Assembly (NCBI RefSeq): GCF_013363755.1
Contig: NZ_CP054840.1
Span: 2,411,501-2,475,500 of the forward strand
Source: Comamonas antarctica
GTDB taxonomy: Bacteria; Pseudomonadota; Gammaproteobacteria; Burkholderiales; Burkholderiaceae_C
Direction: 5' to 3'
Length of the DNA: 64,000 nt
The translations under genes were made by a program, and so were the position numbers. The notes under the pieces were generated by a model. It worked only from the letters and a program-made list of their open reading frames with translations. It was not told where the DNA came from and did no database searches. Shown here piece after piece: positions 53,229 to 61,543 of this stretch. Position 1 is the stretch's first letter. Every line of letters begins with the position of its first letter.

Positions 53229-54491
53229 ATGCAAAAACCCCTGATCGTTTTCGTCGGCGCCGTCTATCCCAGCCAGTACAGCCTGCTGTGCAGCCACCTG
53301 CGCGCCACCGGCATGGCCGACAGCTGGTTCATGACCACGCCCGGCCACAAGGCCAACCATGAGAAGGACTGCGACCACCTGCTGTCCTTCCAGCCCGACG
53401 GCAAGATCGTCGGCCCGCAAAGCTACTACTACTCGAGCAAGGTCGAACGCTCGGCGCGCATCTGCCGCGGCGTGCTCAAGGCGCTCAAGGACTTCGAGCA
53501 GGCCCAGGGCCGGCGCATCGATGTCGTGGTCGCGCATTCGCTGTGGGGCGCGCCCAACTGGCTTTACGACGAACTCGATGCGGCCATCGTCAGCTACATC
53601 GAATTCCCCAGCTACCGCGCGCATGGCAACGACGCGGCCTACCCGCCCGACGAAGCCCAGCGCCTGGCGGACCGCAATACCGAGATGCTGCATTTCCACC
53701 AGGTGCTGTGCAGCGACCTGACCATCGTGCCCAGCGCGCATGCGCGCGCGATGTTTCCCGCCGCGCTGCAGGACCGCATCGCGGTGCAGTTCGAGGGTTT
53801 CGACATCCAGGCGCCGCTGCGCGAGCGCCCCGCATCACCGGAAGAAACGCAGCCGTTCACGGTGGCGTTTTCCGCGCGCGACCTGTCCAGCGCCAAGGGC
53901 TTCGAGACCTATATGCGCCTGGTCGACCGGCTGGTGCGCGAAGGCGACGCCGAAGGCACGCGTTTCATTGCCATTGGCGACCCGACCGCGGCCACCTACG
54001 GCTACGAGCAGCAATGGGTCGAGCGGCGCTACGGCGGCAAGGTGGCAAGCTTTCGCGACCACCTGCTGCAGGTCTATCCCGGCGCCCGGGTGGTCGAGTT
54101 CCCGGGCCGCCTGCCCTATGCGGAATTCGCCGCGATGCTGGCCGGCGTGGATCTGTTTCTCTATCCCCTGCGCTACGGCGTGGCGAACTGGGGGTTGATG
54201 GAGATCCTGGCGCGCGGCGGCTGCATCATCGGCTCGAACTGGGGCTTCACTCCCGAGCTGGTGCAGCACGATGTCAACGGCCTGCTGCTGCCCGACAACG
54301 ACGATGCCTGGATCGACGCGATCCGCGCGCTGCGCGCCGACCCCGCGCGCCGCGCGCGCTACAGCCAGGCGGCGCGTGAAACCGGCCGCCGATACCACAT
54401 CTCCAGCGTGGCGCCGCGCTTCATGGCGCTGTTCCAGCGCGCCATGGCGCAGCGGCAGGCGCCGCTGACCCTGCCCGCCGCCGCGCCCTGA
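53229..54491 (+). CDS. Glycosyltransferase family 4-like protein
   Basis: 420 residues, GT-B fold. The N-domain begins KPLIVFVGAVYPSQYSLLCS. The C-terminal donor domain has FTVAFSARDLSSAKGFETYM, VVEFPGRLPYAEFAAMLAGV and YGVANWGLMEILARGGCIIG, the last resembling the E-x7-E nucleotide-sugar site. No signal peptide, so cytoplasmic. It lies 62 bp after the activator gene. It could glycosylate a pilin or surface protein, or make a polysaccharide; the sugar is unknown. Confidence 0.85.
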   Translation: MQKPLIVFVGAVYPSQYSLLCSHLRATGMADSWFMTTPGHKANHEKDCDHLLSFQPDGKIVGPQSYYYSSKVERSARICRGVLKALKDFEQAQGRRIDVVVAHSLWGAPNWLYDELDAAIVSYIEFPSYRAHGNDAAYPPDEAQRLADRNTEMLHFHQVLCSDLTIVPSAHARAMFPAALQDRIAVQFEGFDIQAPLRERPASPEETQPFTVAFSARDLSSAKGFETYMRLVDRLVREGDAEGTRFIAIGDPTAATYGYEQQWVERRYGGKVASFRDHLLQVYPGARVVEFPGRLPYAEFAAMLAGVDLFLYPLRYGVANWGLMEILARGGCIIGSNWGFTPELVQHDVNGLLLPDNDDAWIDAIRALRADPARRARYSQAARETGRRYHISSVAPRFMALFQRAMAQRQAPLTLPAAAP

Positions 54492-54562
54492 GCCCAACAG
54501 ACCGGTGTGGCGGCCGCGCCGCAGTGCGCGAAATGTGCGCCGCGGCACGAAGTGCCTGGCTA

Positions 54563-54579
54563 TGATACGTTTTGTATCA
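54563..54579. promoter_or_regulatory. Inverted repeat over a -10-like element upstream of the CHASE2 gene
   Basis: TGATAC-GTTTT-GTATCA, perfect 6-bp arms, overlapping TATGAT (54561-54566). Candidate operator for the CHASE2 transcript. Confidence 0.45.
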
Positions 54580-54586
54580 ACTTGCG

Positions 54587-54609
54587 CCAGCGAGACGGTA
54601 TCTCGCTGG
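54587..54609. repeat. 9-bp stem-loop in the CHASE2 leader
   Basis: CCAGCGAGA-CGGTA-TCTCGCTGG, a perfect stem with a 5-nt loop just downstream of the candidate operator and about 75 bp before the start codon. No T-run follows. Confidence 0.6.
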
Positions 54610-54682
54610 CGGGCTGCGCTGCACGCCCGGGCCGCCGCAGCATGCCATCCCGCGTCCCGCTCAGCCCGTCCTCTCCCGCTCC

Positions 54683-56281
54683 ATGTCCCGTCCGAAAGTC
54701 CATACCCTGCGCCAGCGCGTGGACGCCCTGCTGCGCGATGCCCTGTACCTTGGCGGTGCGGGCGAGGGCTGGCGGTGTCCCGGCCCGCTGGCATTGCTGC
54801 TCGGCTTCATGCTGCTGGCCGCGGTCTCGTTCGGCATGCTCTGGCTGGGTGACCGGATCAATGCGCAGGGCATGGCCGTCACGCGCTTCATGGCCAAGGC
54901 GCAGGCACCCGTCAGCGCCCAGCTGGCCTATCCCGCCAAGGGCCGCGATGCCATCACCGTGGTGCTGTACGACCAGCCCTTTCTCGACGGGCTGGGCACG
55001 GCGTGGCCCATTTCCTACCAGGAACATGCCGACTGGCTGGGCCGCCTCGTGGATCTGCCCGGCGCCCCGCCCAAGGCGGTCATGGTCGACATCACCTTTG
55101 GCCAGGAGCGGCCCGACCCGAGCTGGGCCGCGCTCGAGCAACAGCTATGCGCGATGCACGCGCGCGGCATCGCGGTATTTCTCGCGGCACTGCCCGACGC
55201 GGCCACCGGCCGGCTTGCGGTGCGGCGCGAACTGATGGACGCGAGCAGCCGCTGCTTCGCGTTGGTGGGCGTCGACTATGTGCCCGACCCGCTCGATGCC
55301 GTGGCCTGGACCTATCAGATGCAGCGCCATTTCAATGGCACCGCCTGGGTCGAGGGCCCGTCGCCCGACCCCCAGGCGCAGCCGGCCTATCGCAGCGCGG
55401 CGCTGGCCATGGCCGAGGACGTGGCCGGCATCGCGCGCGGCGCGCATCCCCAACCCATGGCCCTGGTCTGGGGGCACAACTCGGCGCCCGCGGCCGCGGG
55501 CACGGCGCGCCACTGCGCGCCTGGCGAGCGCCGCTGGAGCAGCCTGGTGCCAGGCCTCGTGCGCCAGCTCTGGGAAGACGCGCCGACGCAGGCGCTGTGC
55601 CCGTACCACCGAACGCTGACGTTCAGCGACATCGCGGGACTCGACGAAGCGGCCCTGGCGCAGCACGTCTCGGGCAAGTACCTGTTTGTCGGCGCCCAGG
55701 TCGCGGGCTACAACGACTATGCGCAGTCGCCGGTGCACGGCCGGGTTGCGGGCGTGCACATGCATGCGATGGCGCTGGACAACTTCCTGACCTATGGCAA
55801 CGACTACAAGCAAAGCGCCGAATGGACGCTGCCGCCGCCGCGCGCACTGCTGCTGCCGGGACTGAGCGCCATTGCCGCGGTGTTCCTCGTGCACCTGGTC
55901 TGGAATTTCCTGCGCGCGCGGCTGCGCCGGCGCGGGTCGGCGCTGCGTGACGCGGCGCTGCGGCGCTGGCCCGGACTGCCGCGGCCGCTGTCGCCCGACG
56001 CGCCCTCGCGCCTGCGCACGCGCCTGGCCTGGTGCGCGCTGGCCGCGGCCGGCTGGATAGCCGCCATCACGCTCAAGGCAATTGCCGCCATGGCGCTGAT
56101 TGCCGCGTTCCAGCATTTTTCGCGCATCGGCATGCTGCCCGTCGTCGAGCTGGTCGGCATGACGCTGGTGGCCGAAGGCCTGGGCTATCTCGCGCGCCTG
56201 CGCTGGTTGCTGCTCGGGCCCGATCCCGAGCCGGCGGCGCGGCCATCCCCATCCCCTCGAACTCCTGGAGACCGTGAATGA
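54683..56281 (+). CDS. CHASE2-domain membrane protein without output domain
   Basis: 532 residues. An N-terminal transmembrane helix (LALLLGFMLLAAVSFGMLWL) is followed by an extracytoplasmic CHASE2 sensor (about 85-375): ITVVLYDQPFLDGLGTAWPI, PKAVMVDITFGQERPDPSWA and GKYLFVGAQVAGYNDYAQSP, ending GVHMHAMALDNFL. Three or so further hydrophobic segments lie towards the C-terminus. CHASE2 usually precedes a kinase or cyclase; none is present here. ATG 54683 is inferred, as no good RBS is visible. It overlaps the next gene by 4 bp. Confidence 0.85.
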   Translation: MSRPKVHTLRQRVDALLRDALYLGGAGEGWRCPGPLALLLGFMLLAAVSFGMLWLGDRINAQGMAVTRFMAKAQAPVSAQLAYPAKGRDAITVVLYDQPFLDGLGTAWPISYQEHADWLGRLVDLPGAPPKAVMVDITFGQERPDPSWAALEQQLCAMHARGIAVFLAALPDAATGRLAVRRELMDASSRCFALVGVDYVPDPLDAVAWTYQMQRHFNGTAWVEGPSPDPQAQPAYRSAALAMAEDVAGIARGAHPQPMALVWGHNSAPAAAGTARHCAPGERRWSSLVPGLVRQLWEDAPTQALCPYHRTLTFSDIAGLDEAALAQHVSGKYLFVGAQVAGYNDYAQSPVHGRVAGVHMHAMALDNFLTYGNDYKQSAEWTLPPPRALLLPGLSAIAAVFLVHLVWNFLRARLRRRGSALRDAALRRWPGLPRPLSPDAPSRLRTRLAWCALAAAGWIAAITLKAIAAMALIAAFQHFSRIGMLPVVELVGMTLVAEGLGYLARLRWLLLGPDPEPAARPSPSPRTPGDRE

Positions 56282-56631
56282 AAACCGCTTTCTTCCTTGC
56301 TGCCTGCCTGGCCGCGGCCGCGTGCACCGCACAGGCGCAGGACCGCATCGTTGCCGCCAGCCCCAGCAGCAGGACCACGGTGGACCTGTTCGCGTCCGCG
56401 GGCGCGGCGGCTGCGGCGCGCCAGGCGCCGGTGGCGGAACTGGGGCTGCCGCTGACCATCGAGGAATCGAAGTCCAGCTTCCATCGCGTGCGCATCGCCG
56501 GCCAGGACTACTGGATCAAGGGAGTGCACGTGCGCATCCTGCGCGGCGCCGAGGGCGGCTGCGCCACCCAGCGCGTCGACAGCCAGCCGACCATCGCCAC
56601 GCCCGGAGCAGGACCCAATGCCTGCAAGTGA
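56278..56631 (+). CDS. Small secreted protein, possibly SH3-like
   Basis: 117 residues. Signal peptide MKTAFFLAACLAAAACTAQA; the cysteine in AAAC might act as a lipid site. The mature part has ELGLPLTIEESKSSFHRVRI and QDYWIKGVHVRILRG, resembling a bacterial SH3 fold with an ending YWIKGVHV. It overlaps both neighbours (CHASE2 before, M48 after), so the three are translated from one message. Function unknown. Confidence 0.75.
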   Translation: MKTAFFLAACLAAAACTAQAQDRIVAASPSSRTTVDLFASAGAAAAARQAPVAELGLPLTIEESKSSFHRVRIAGQDYWIKGVHVRILRGAEGGCATQRVDSQPTIATPGAGPNACK

Positions 56632-58273
56632 GGCCCGCCGCGGGGTTGCCCGCCACGGGATCGCCCGCCGCGGCCTCTGGCCACTGGCGCTGCTGTGCGC
56701 GCTGCTGGCCGGCTGCGAGACCATGCCGCAGGCGTTGAACCAGCTGCCGGGCATGTCCAGCCTGGCACAGAAGCCCGCCAGCCCGCTCGAGGCGCTGCCG
56801 GCGCCCGAAGCGCGCGCCTGGCCCGATCCGCAGCAGGACGTGATCAACCAGCGCGCACGCGGTTTCGGCCTGGTGCATGCGCCCGAAGCCCAGCGCTATC
56901 TCAACGGCTTGCTGGCACGCATCAAGGCCGCGGCGCTGGTGCCCGACTGGCCCGGCGACGTGTATCTGCTGGCTCAGTCCTCGCTCAGCGCCTATGCGAC
57001 CGCTGCGGGCAACATCTATGTCTCGCTGCCCTGGCTGCAATCGGTCCAGAGCGAGGACGAACTGGTGGCGCTGCTGGCCCATGAGTTCGGGCATATCTAC
57101 CTGCACTACCACAGCCTCGAAGGCGCGATTGCCGGCGCCGACACGGCCGCCGGCTTTGCCTCGCTGGGCCTGGGCATCGCGTACAAGACCGCACAGGCCA
57201 CCGGGTGGAACCAGGTCGACACGCTGCAGGCCTCCTATGCGCTGGGCAAGACGCTGACCACGGCGCTGTATGGCCAGACCCAGGAAGGCGCGGCCGACCG
57301 CTTTGCGCTGCATGTCACGCACCGCCTGGGCTACAGCTATGAGCATGGAGCCAAGGCCTTTCTCGAGCGCCAGGCGGGATGGGAGCAGCAAAACGAAACC
57401 CTGGAGCTGCAAAAGCAGGAGGCACTGAAGCAGGCACTGCAGGCCAGTACCATCGAACGCGCCAGGCGCACGGCACCCCAGAGCAACAACGCGGTGTCCA
57501 CCGCGCTCAACGATGCCTCGGCCAATCTGCAGGCCGGAATCAATGGCGGCCTGAACCAGGCCAGCTTCGATTTGTCGCGCTGGATCGGCAAGCTCACCAG
57601 CGCGCATCCCGAAACCGTCAAGCGCCAGGACAGCCTGGCCGAGATCGCCGAACGCTACCCCGAGGTTGCCGAGGACCGCGCGCCCACGCAGGCGCCGCTG
57701 CAGGCGGCGCTGGCGCAAAAGCGCACCCAGCTCATCCTGAAGAACTACCAGGCCGCATACAAGGCCATGGAAGCGCCGCAGTCGCCCGGCGCCGTGGCGC
57801 TCGCCCGCCAGGCCGCGTCGGGCCCGACCGCGACGCACGCCGTGCCCTTGTTCGCCCTGTACAGCGCCGCCAGCGCGCAGCCGGGCGCGGTGCGCGGCCT
57901 GCCGCGCGACCTGGGCAGCCTGTTCGAGGCCAACTTCAATTCGGAGACCGATCGGGCCTGGGCGCTCTACACCGAGCGCAGCACGCGCCTGAAGGAAAGC
58001 GGGCAGCGCGACGCATCGAAAAAGCTGCTCGAGCGCGGCCTGCAGCACTTCGCCGTGGCCGAGGAGACCATGCCCTACGCGGTCAGGTTCTACGGCGAGG
58101 TCGATGGCTGGGAGCGCGCAAAGCAGCAGGCCCAGCAATGCCGCCAGCGCTTTCCGCGCGTTGCGGGACGCTGCGACAGCGCGGCGCGCAGCCCGCAGGA
58201 AGTGGCCGAGATCGACCGGCGCACCGAAAAGAAGGCCAGCGAGATCACCGACCGCTGGCTGAAGAAGAAGTAG
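56618..58273 (+). CDS. M48-family zinc metallopeptidase lipoprotein
   Basis: 551 residues. Lipoprotein signal with lipobox LAGC (near residue 33). The peptidase domain (about 85-260) carries the zinc motif HEFGH in LLAHEFGHIYLHYHSLEG, and the third ligand is probably in GAADRFALHVTH. The C-terminal half is helical and TPR-like. Related proteins (BepA/LoiP group) act in outer-membrane quality control. Co-expressed with the CHASE2 and SH3-like genes. Confidence 0.88.
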   Translation: MPASEARRGVARHGIARRGLWPLALLCALLAGCETMPQALNQLPGMSSLAQKPASPLEALPAPEARAWPDPQQDVINQRARGFGLVHAPEAQRYLNGLLARIKAAALVPDWPGDVYLLAQSSLSAYATAAGNIYVSLPWLQSVQSEDELVALLAHEFGHIYLHYHSLEGAIAGADTAAGFASLGLGIAYKTAQATGWNQVDTLQASYALGKTLTTALYGQTQEGAADRFALHVTHRLGYSYEHGAKAFLERQAGWEQQNETLELQKQEALKQALQASTIERARRTAPQSNNAVSTALNDASANLQAGINGGLNQASFDLSRWIGKLTSAHPETVKRQDSLAEIAERYPEVAEDRAPTQAPLQAALAQKRTQLILKNYQAAYKAMEAPQSPGAVALARQAASGPTATHAVPLFALYSAASAQPGAVRGLPRDLGSLFEANFNSETDRAWALYTERSTRLKESGQRDASKKLLERGLQHFAVAEETMPYAVRFYGEVDGWERAKQQAQQCRQRFPRVAGRCDSAARSPQEVAEIDRRTEKKASEITDRWLKKK

Positions 58274-58287
58274 CCGGGCGCGCCCGC

Positions 58288-58818
58288 TCAGCCGGGAATG
58301 ACGCCGCAGGCCATGCGCGCGCCGCCACCGCCCAGCGGCGCGGGATGGTCGGAATGGTTGTCGCCGCCGACATGCACCATGAGCGCGCGCTGGCTGACGT
58401 CCGCCAGCTTCAGGCGCGGCGCCAGCACCGGCGAGGTGGCGGTGCCGTCGGCAGCCACATAGAGTGCTGGCAGATCGCCCAGATGGCCGTCGCCCCAGGG
58501 CTCGCCATGCTTGCCGCTGCCCTTGGGATCGTAGTGGCCGCCGGCGGCGCCCGCGGGCGTCTTCACGCCATCCTTTTCGGTCGGTGCGCACGAGCCTTTC
58601 TCATGCACATGGAAGCCATGCTGGCCGGCGGTCAGCCCCTTGAGGTCGGGATAGAACGCCAGGCCGTAGGAGGTCTCGACGATGCGCACCGTGCCCACGG
58701 CCGGGCCTTCGCCATTGGCGGTGGCCGTGTTCAGCGTGACGGTGCGTTCCGCGGCGCCCGCGGACAGCGCGGCAAACGACATCAACAGGCCGCAGGACAG
58801 AAGGGAAATCTGCTTCAT
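58288..58818 (-). CDS. sodC: Cu/Zn superoxide dismutase, periplasmic
   Basis: 176 residues with a Sec signal peptide (cleavage near AGAAE). Copper and zinc ligands are visible in [32 protein letters not shown] and [13 protein letters not shown]; the C-terminal CGVIPG closes the conserved disulfide. It converts periplasmic superoxide. ATG 58818 has AAGGAA 8 nt upstream. Converges on the M48 gene with a 14-bp gap. Confidence 0.95.
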   Translation of the reverse strand: MKQISLLSCGLLMSFAALSAGAAERTVTLNTATANGEGPAVGTVRIVETSYGLAFYPDLKGLTAGQHGFHVHEKGSCAPTEKDGVKTPAGAAGGHYDPKGSGKHGEPWGDGHLGDLPALYVAADGTATSPVLAPRLKLADVSQRALMVHVGGDNHSDHPAPLGGGGARMACGVIPG

Positions 58819-58900
58819 TCGGTGGTTCCTTGGTGGTTGGACACGGGAAGAACCACTATATGCGAGCCCCCGGCCTCGGACAACGCCTGCGGCCGCAAAT

Positions 58901-58928
58901 GCAAAAAGGACCCGAAGGTCCTTTTTGC
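58901..58928. terminator. Bidirectional intrinsic terminator between tRNA-His and sodC
   Basis: GCAAAAAGGACC/GGTCCTTTTTGC, a perfect 12-bp repeat with a CGAA tetraloop; on minus it ends the tRNA-His transcript. Confidence 0.85.
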
Positions 58929-58951
58929 TGCTGACGAATTCAGCGGTGTTC

Positions 58952-59027
58952 TGGGGTGGCTGATGGGGCTCGAACCCACGACAACAGGAATCACAATCCT
59001 GGACTCTACCAACTGAGCTACAGCCAC
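58952..59027 (-). tRNA. tRNA-His (anticodon GTG)
   Basis: A cloverleaf on minus: acceptor GTGGCTG/CAGCCAC, D-arm with GCTCAGTTGGTAGAG, anticodon stem CAGGA/TCCTG with loop TTGTGAT (anticodon GTG), T-arm with GGGTTCGAGCCCC, discriminator C, encoded CCA (58952-58954). The base before position 1 (59028) is G, supplying the G-1 of tRNA-His. Confidence 0.95.
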
Positions 59028-59234
59028 CGTATTCACGAATTATAGCGTGGTTTTTTGACCTGTCGAAGCAAGTGGCAGGAATGTGCATCAGCCCGCCACG
59101 GTATGCGTGCGCCGCATATCCATGCGCCAAAAACTCACTTGGCGGCCGCGGCACGCGCTTCTACATTCAGTTGCAAGTGCTGGCCGCGGAGGCTGGCGCG
59201 AATCCCTCCGTCTCCCAACCCATCAAGGATCACC

Positions 59235-60191
59235 ATGACAACGACAGCTTTCGCCCCCGGCCTGCGCGCCCTTGCCACGGTCTTGCTGGCCAGCGTGGCC
59301 GGCGCGGCACTCGCCAATACCCCACCGGCCGCCGCGGCAGCCGCGGGCCCGCTGGTCACCACCGAATGGCTGGCGCAGAACCTCAACCGCTCCGACCTGC
59401 GCGTGATCGAAGTCAGCGTCAATCCCGGCGTCTACGAGCGCGCGCACATTCCGGGCGCGGTGAACTTCTCCTGGCACACCGACCTCAACGACAAGCTGCG
59501 CCGCGACATCGTCGGCAAGCAGGACTTCGAGAAGCTGCTGTCCAAGGCCGGCGTGAAGGACGACACCACGGTGGTGCTCTACGGCGACACCAACAACTGG
59601 TTTGCCGCCTGGGGCGCATGGGTGTTCGACATCTATGGCGTGAAGAACGTCAAGCTGCTCGATGGCGGCCGCAGGAAGTGGGAGGCCGAAAGCCGCGCGC
59701 TGAACAACCGCGCGCCCGACTACGCCGCCACCAGCTACCGCGTCGGCAAGGTCAACCTGGACCTGCGTGCGCGCCTGAGCGATGCGCTGGCCGTGGCCGA
59801 AGGCAAGTCGCAGGCCAAGCTGATCGATATCCGCTCGGGCGACGAATACCAGGGCAAGATCTTTGCCCCGGCCGGCGTGCCCGAACTCGCGATCCGCGCC
59901 GGCCACATTCCCGGCGCGGTGAACGTGCCCTGGGGCCAGGCGGTGCAGGAGGACGGCACCTTCAAGCCCAAGGAAGAGCTGCGCAAGCTCTACGCCGGCG
60001 TGGGCATCGACGGCAGCAGGTCGGTCATCACCTACTGCCGCATCGGCGAGCGCTCCAGCCACACCTGGTTCGCGCTGTCGAAGATCCTGGGCTACGACGT
60101 GAAGAACTACGACGGCTCCTGGACCGAATACGGCAACGCCGTGGGCGTGCCCATCACCAACCCGGCCGGCACCGTCTGGGCGGCGAAGTAA
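59235..60191 (+). CDS. Exported thiosulfate sulfurtransferase (tandem rhodanese)
   Basis: 318 residues. Signal peptide to about residue 26 (cleavage near ALANT). Two rhodanese domains: an inactive first one (DLRVIEVSVNPGVYERAHIP, VVLYGDTNNWFAAWGAW) and a catalytic second one with KLIDIRSGDEYQG and the active-site loop TYCRIGERSSH. It transfers sulfane sulfur in the periplasm. AAGGA precedes ATG 59235. Followed by a YeeE/YedE sulfur transporter. Confidence 0.92.
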   Translation: MTTTAFAPGLRALATVLLASVAGAALANTPPAAAAAAGPLVTTEWLAQNLNRSDLRVIEVSVNPGVYERAHIPGAVNFSWHTDLNDKLRRDIVGKQDFEKLLSKAGVKDDTTVVLYGDTNNWFAAWGAWVFDIYGVKNVKLLDGGRRKWEAESRALNNRAPDYAATSYRVGKVNLDLRARLSDALAVAEGKSQAKLIDIRSGDEYQGKIFAPAGVPELAIRAGHIPGAVNVPWGQAVQEDGTFKPKEELRKLYAGVGIDGSRSVITYCRIGERSSHTWFALSKILGYDVKNYDGSWTEYGNAVGVPITNPAGTVWAAK

Positions 60192-60245
60192 GCAAGACGT
60201 TCATGGCGGGCCAACCACACCGTTTGAGGTCAGCCTGCCGCTTCA

Positions 60246-60277
60246 CCGTCCGTCCTGAGCCTGTCGAAGGATGAACG
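60246..60277. repeat. REP-like intergenic repeat
   Basis: On minus it contains TTCGACAGGCTCAGGACG, the core of a repetitive extragenic element common in many proteobacteria. It lies in the rhodanese-YedE gap and contains the upstream ATG (60271) that would otherwise be a tempting start codon. Confidence 0.75.
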
Positions 60278-60297
60278 TCCTGCTCTCGAGAACAAGC

Positions 60298-61536
60298 ATG
60301 TCCGTTGTAGAAATACCCACCCAAAGCCCGCCCGCCCCCACGGCCTGGCAACCCTGGGCCGCAGCTGCGCTCCTGGTCCTGCTGGGATGGTTCTCCACCC
60401 AGCTGCAGACCTGGACCGGCGGCCGCACCCTGGTCTTCGCCCTTTCCATCGGCATGGCACTGGGCGTGGTGCTGCAACGCACACGCTTTTGCTTCTACTG
60501 CCACGCGCGCGACTGGCTGCAGCGGGGCGACCCGCGCGGCATCCTGGCCATCGTGCTGGCATGGGCCGTGGGCGTGGCGGGCATGACGGTCGTGCAGGGC
60601 AGCTGGGTGGCCCATCCGCAAGCCGGGCAGCTCCCTCCCGAGATGCATATCGGCCCGGTGAGCTGGGTGCTGGTGCTGGCCGGGCTGGCCTTCGGCGCGG
60701 GCATGGCGGTGTCGGGCTCGCGCATCAGCGCGCACTGGTACCGGTTGGCCGAAGGCTCGGCCGTGGCGCCCTTTGCGCTGATCGGCACCGGCCTGGGCTT
60801 CGCGCTGGGCTTCCACAGCTGGAACCCGTTGTACAGCGCGGCCGTGGCCGATGCCCCCGTGGTCTGGCTGCCCCGGTATCTGGGCTATGGCGGCGCGCTG
60901 GCCGTGCAGCTCGGCGCGCTGGGGCTCTCGGCGGCCTGGATCTGGCACCGCCATCTGCAGCGCCAGGCCGGCAAGCCGCGCGCCAGCGCCGCGTCCGCGC
61001 CGCAGGATCTGCGCAGCCTGTGGCAGTCGCTGTGGACCGGCCGCTGGAACTATGCGCTGGGCGGGCTGCTGGTCGGGCTGATCAGCGTGGCCGCCATCGT
61101 GCGCATGCGGCCGCTGGGCGTCACGGCCACGCTGGGCAGCCAGGTGCGCGGCGCGCTGCAGCAGCACGGCTGGGTGCCGGCTCGGCTCGATGGACTCGAT
61201 GGCTTTGCCGGCTGCGCCACGCTGCCGCAGGAAAGCTGGGCCACCCCCAATGCGCTGGTGCTGGTGGGACTGATCGGCGGTGCCTTCGTCGCCGCGCTCG
61301 CGAGCCGGCAATTCGCGCCAAGGCTTCCAACCGCCAGGGATGCGCTGCGCGGCATTGCGGGCGGCACGTTACTGGGCTGGGGCGCCATGACGGGATTGGG
61401 CTGCACCATCGGCACGCTGCTCTCCGGCGGCATGGCCGGCGCGCTGAGCGCCTGGGTATTTGGCGCCGCCATGCTCGCAGCGCTGTGGCTGGTATTCCGC
61501 TGGCAGGATTGGCTGGCAGCGCGCCGCGCCGCCTGA
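60298..61536 (+). CDS. YeeE/YedE-family (TsuA-like) sulfur compound transporter
   Basis: 412 residues with about nine hydrophobic segments (VFALSIGMALGVVLQRTRFC, GPVSWVLVLAGLAFGAGMAV, AWVFGAAMLAALWLVFRW). Conserved cysteines appear in RTRFCFYCHARD and in GLGCTIGTLLSGG; in TsuA such cysteines relay thiosulfate. Together with the preceding rhodanese this suggests uptake and use of thiosulfate. ATG 60298 is chosen, since ATG 60271 falls in a REP-like repeat and lacks an RBS. Confidence 0.88.
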   Translation: MSVVEIPTQSPPAPTAWQPWAAAALLVLLGWFSTQLQTWTGGRTLVFALSIGMALGVVLQRTRFCFYCHARDWLQRGDPRGILAIVLAWAVGVAGMTVVQGSWVAHPQAGQLPPEMHIGPVSWVLVLAGLAFGAGMAVSGSRISAHWYRLAEGSAVAPFALIGTGLGFALGFHSWNPLYSAAVADAPVVWLPRYLGYGGALAVQLGALGLSAAWIWHRHLQRQAGKPRASAASAPQDLRSLWQSLWTGRWNYALGGLLVGLISVAAIVRMRPLGVTATLGSQVRGALQQHGWVPARLDGLDGFAGCATLPQESWATPNALVLVGLIGGAFVAALASRQFAPRLPTARDALRGIAGGTLLGWGAMTGLGCTIGTLLSGGMAGALSAWVFGAAMLAALWLVFRWQDWLAARRAA

Positions 61537-61543
61537 GACCGGC

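Noticed and set aside
54530..54560. Second sigma-54 promoter upstream of the CHASE2 gene
   Set aside because: GGCAC is present, but the GG to GC spacing is 8 rather than 10, so it fails the -24/-12 rule.
60271..60297. ATG 60271 as start of the YedE gene
   Set aside because: It lies within a REP-like repeat, with the only purine-rich sequence directly abutting it; ATG 60298 gives a normal N-terminus.
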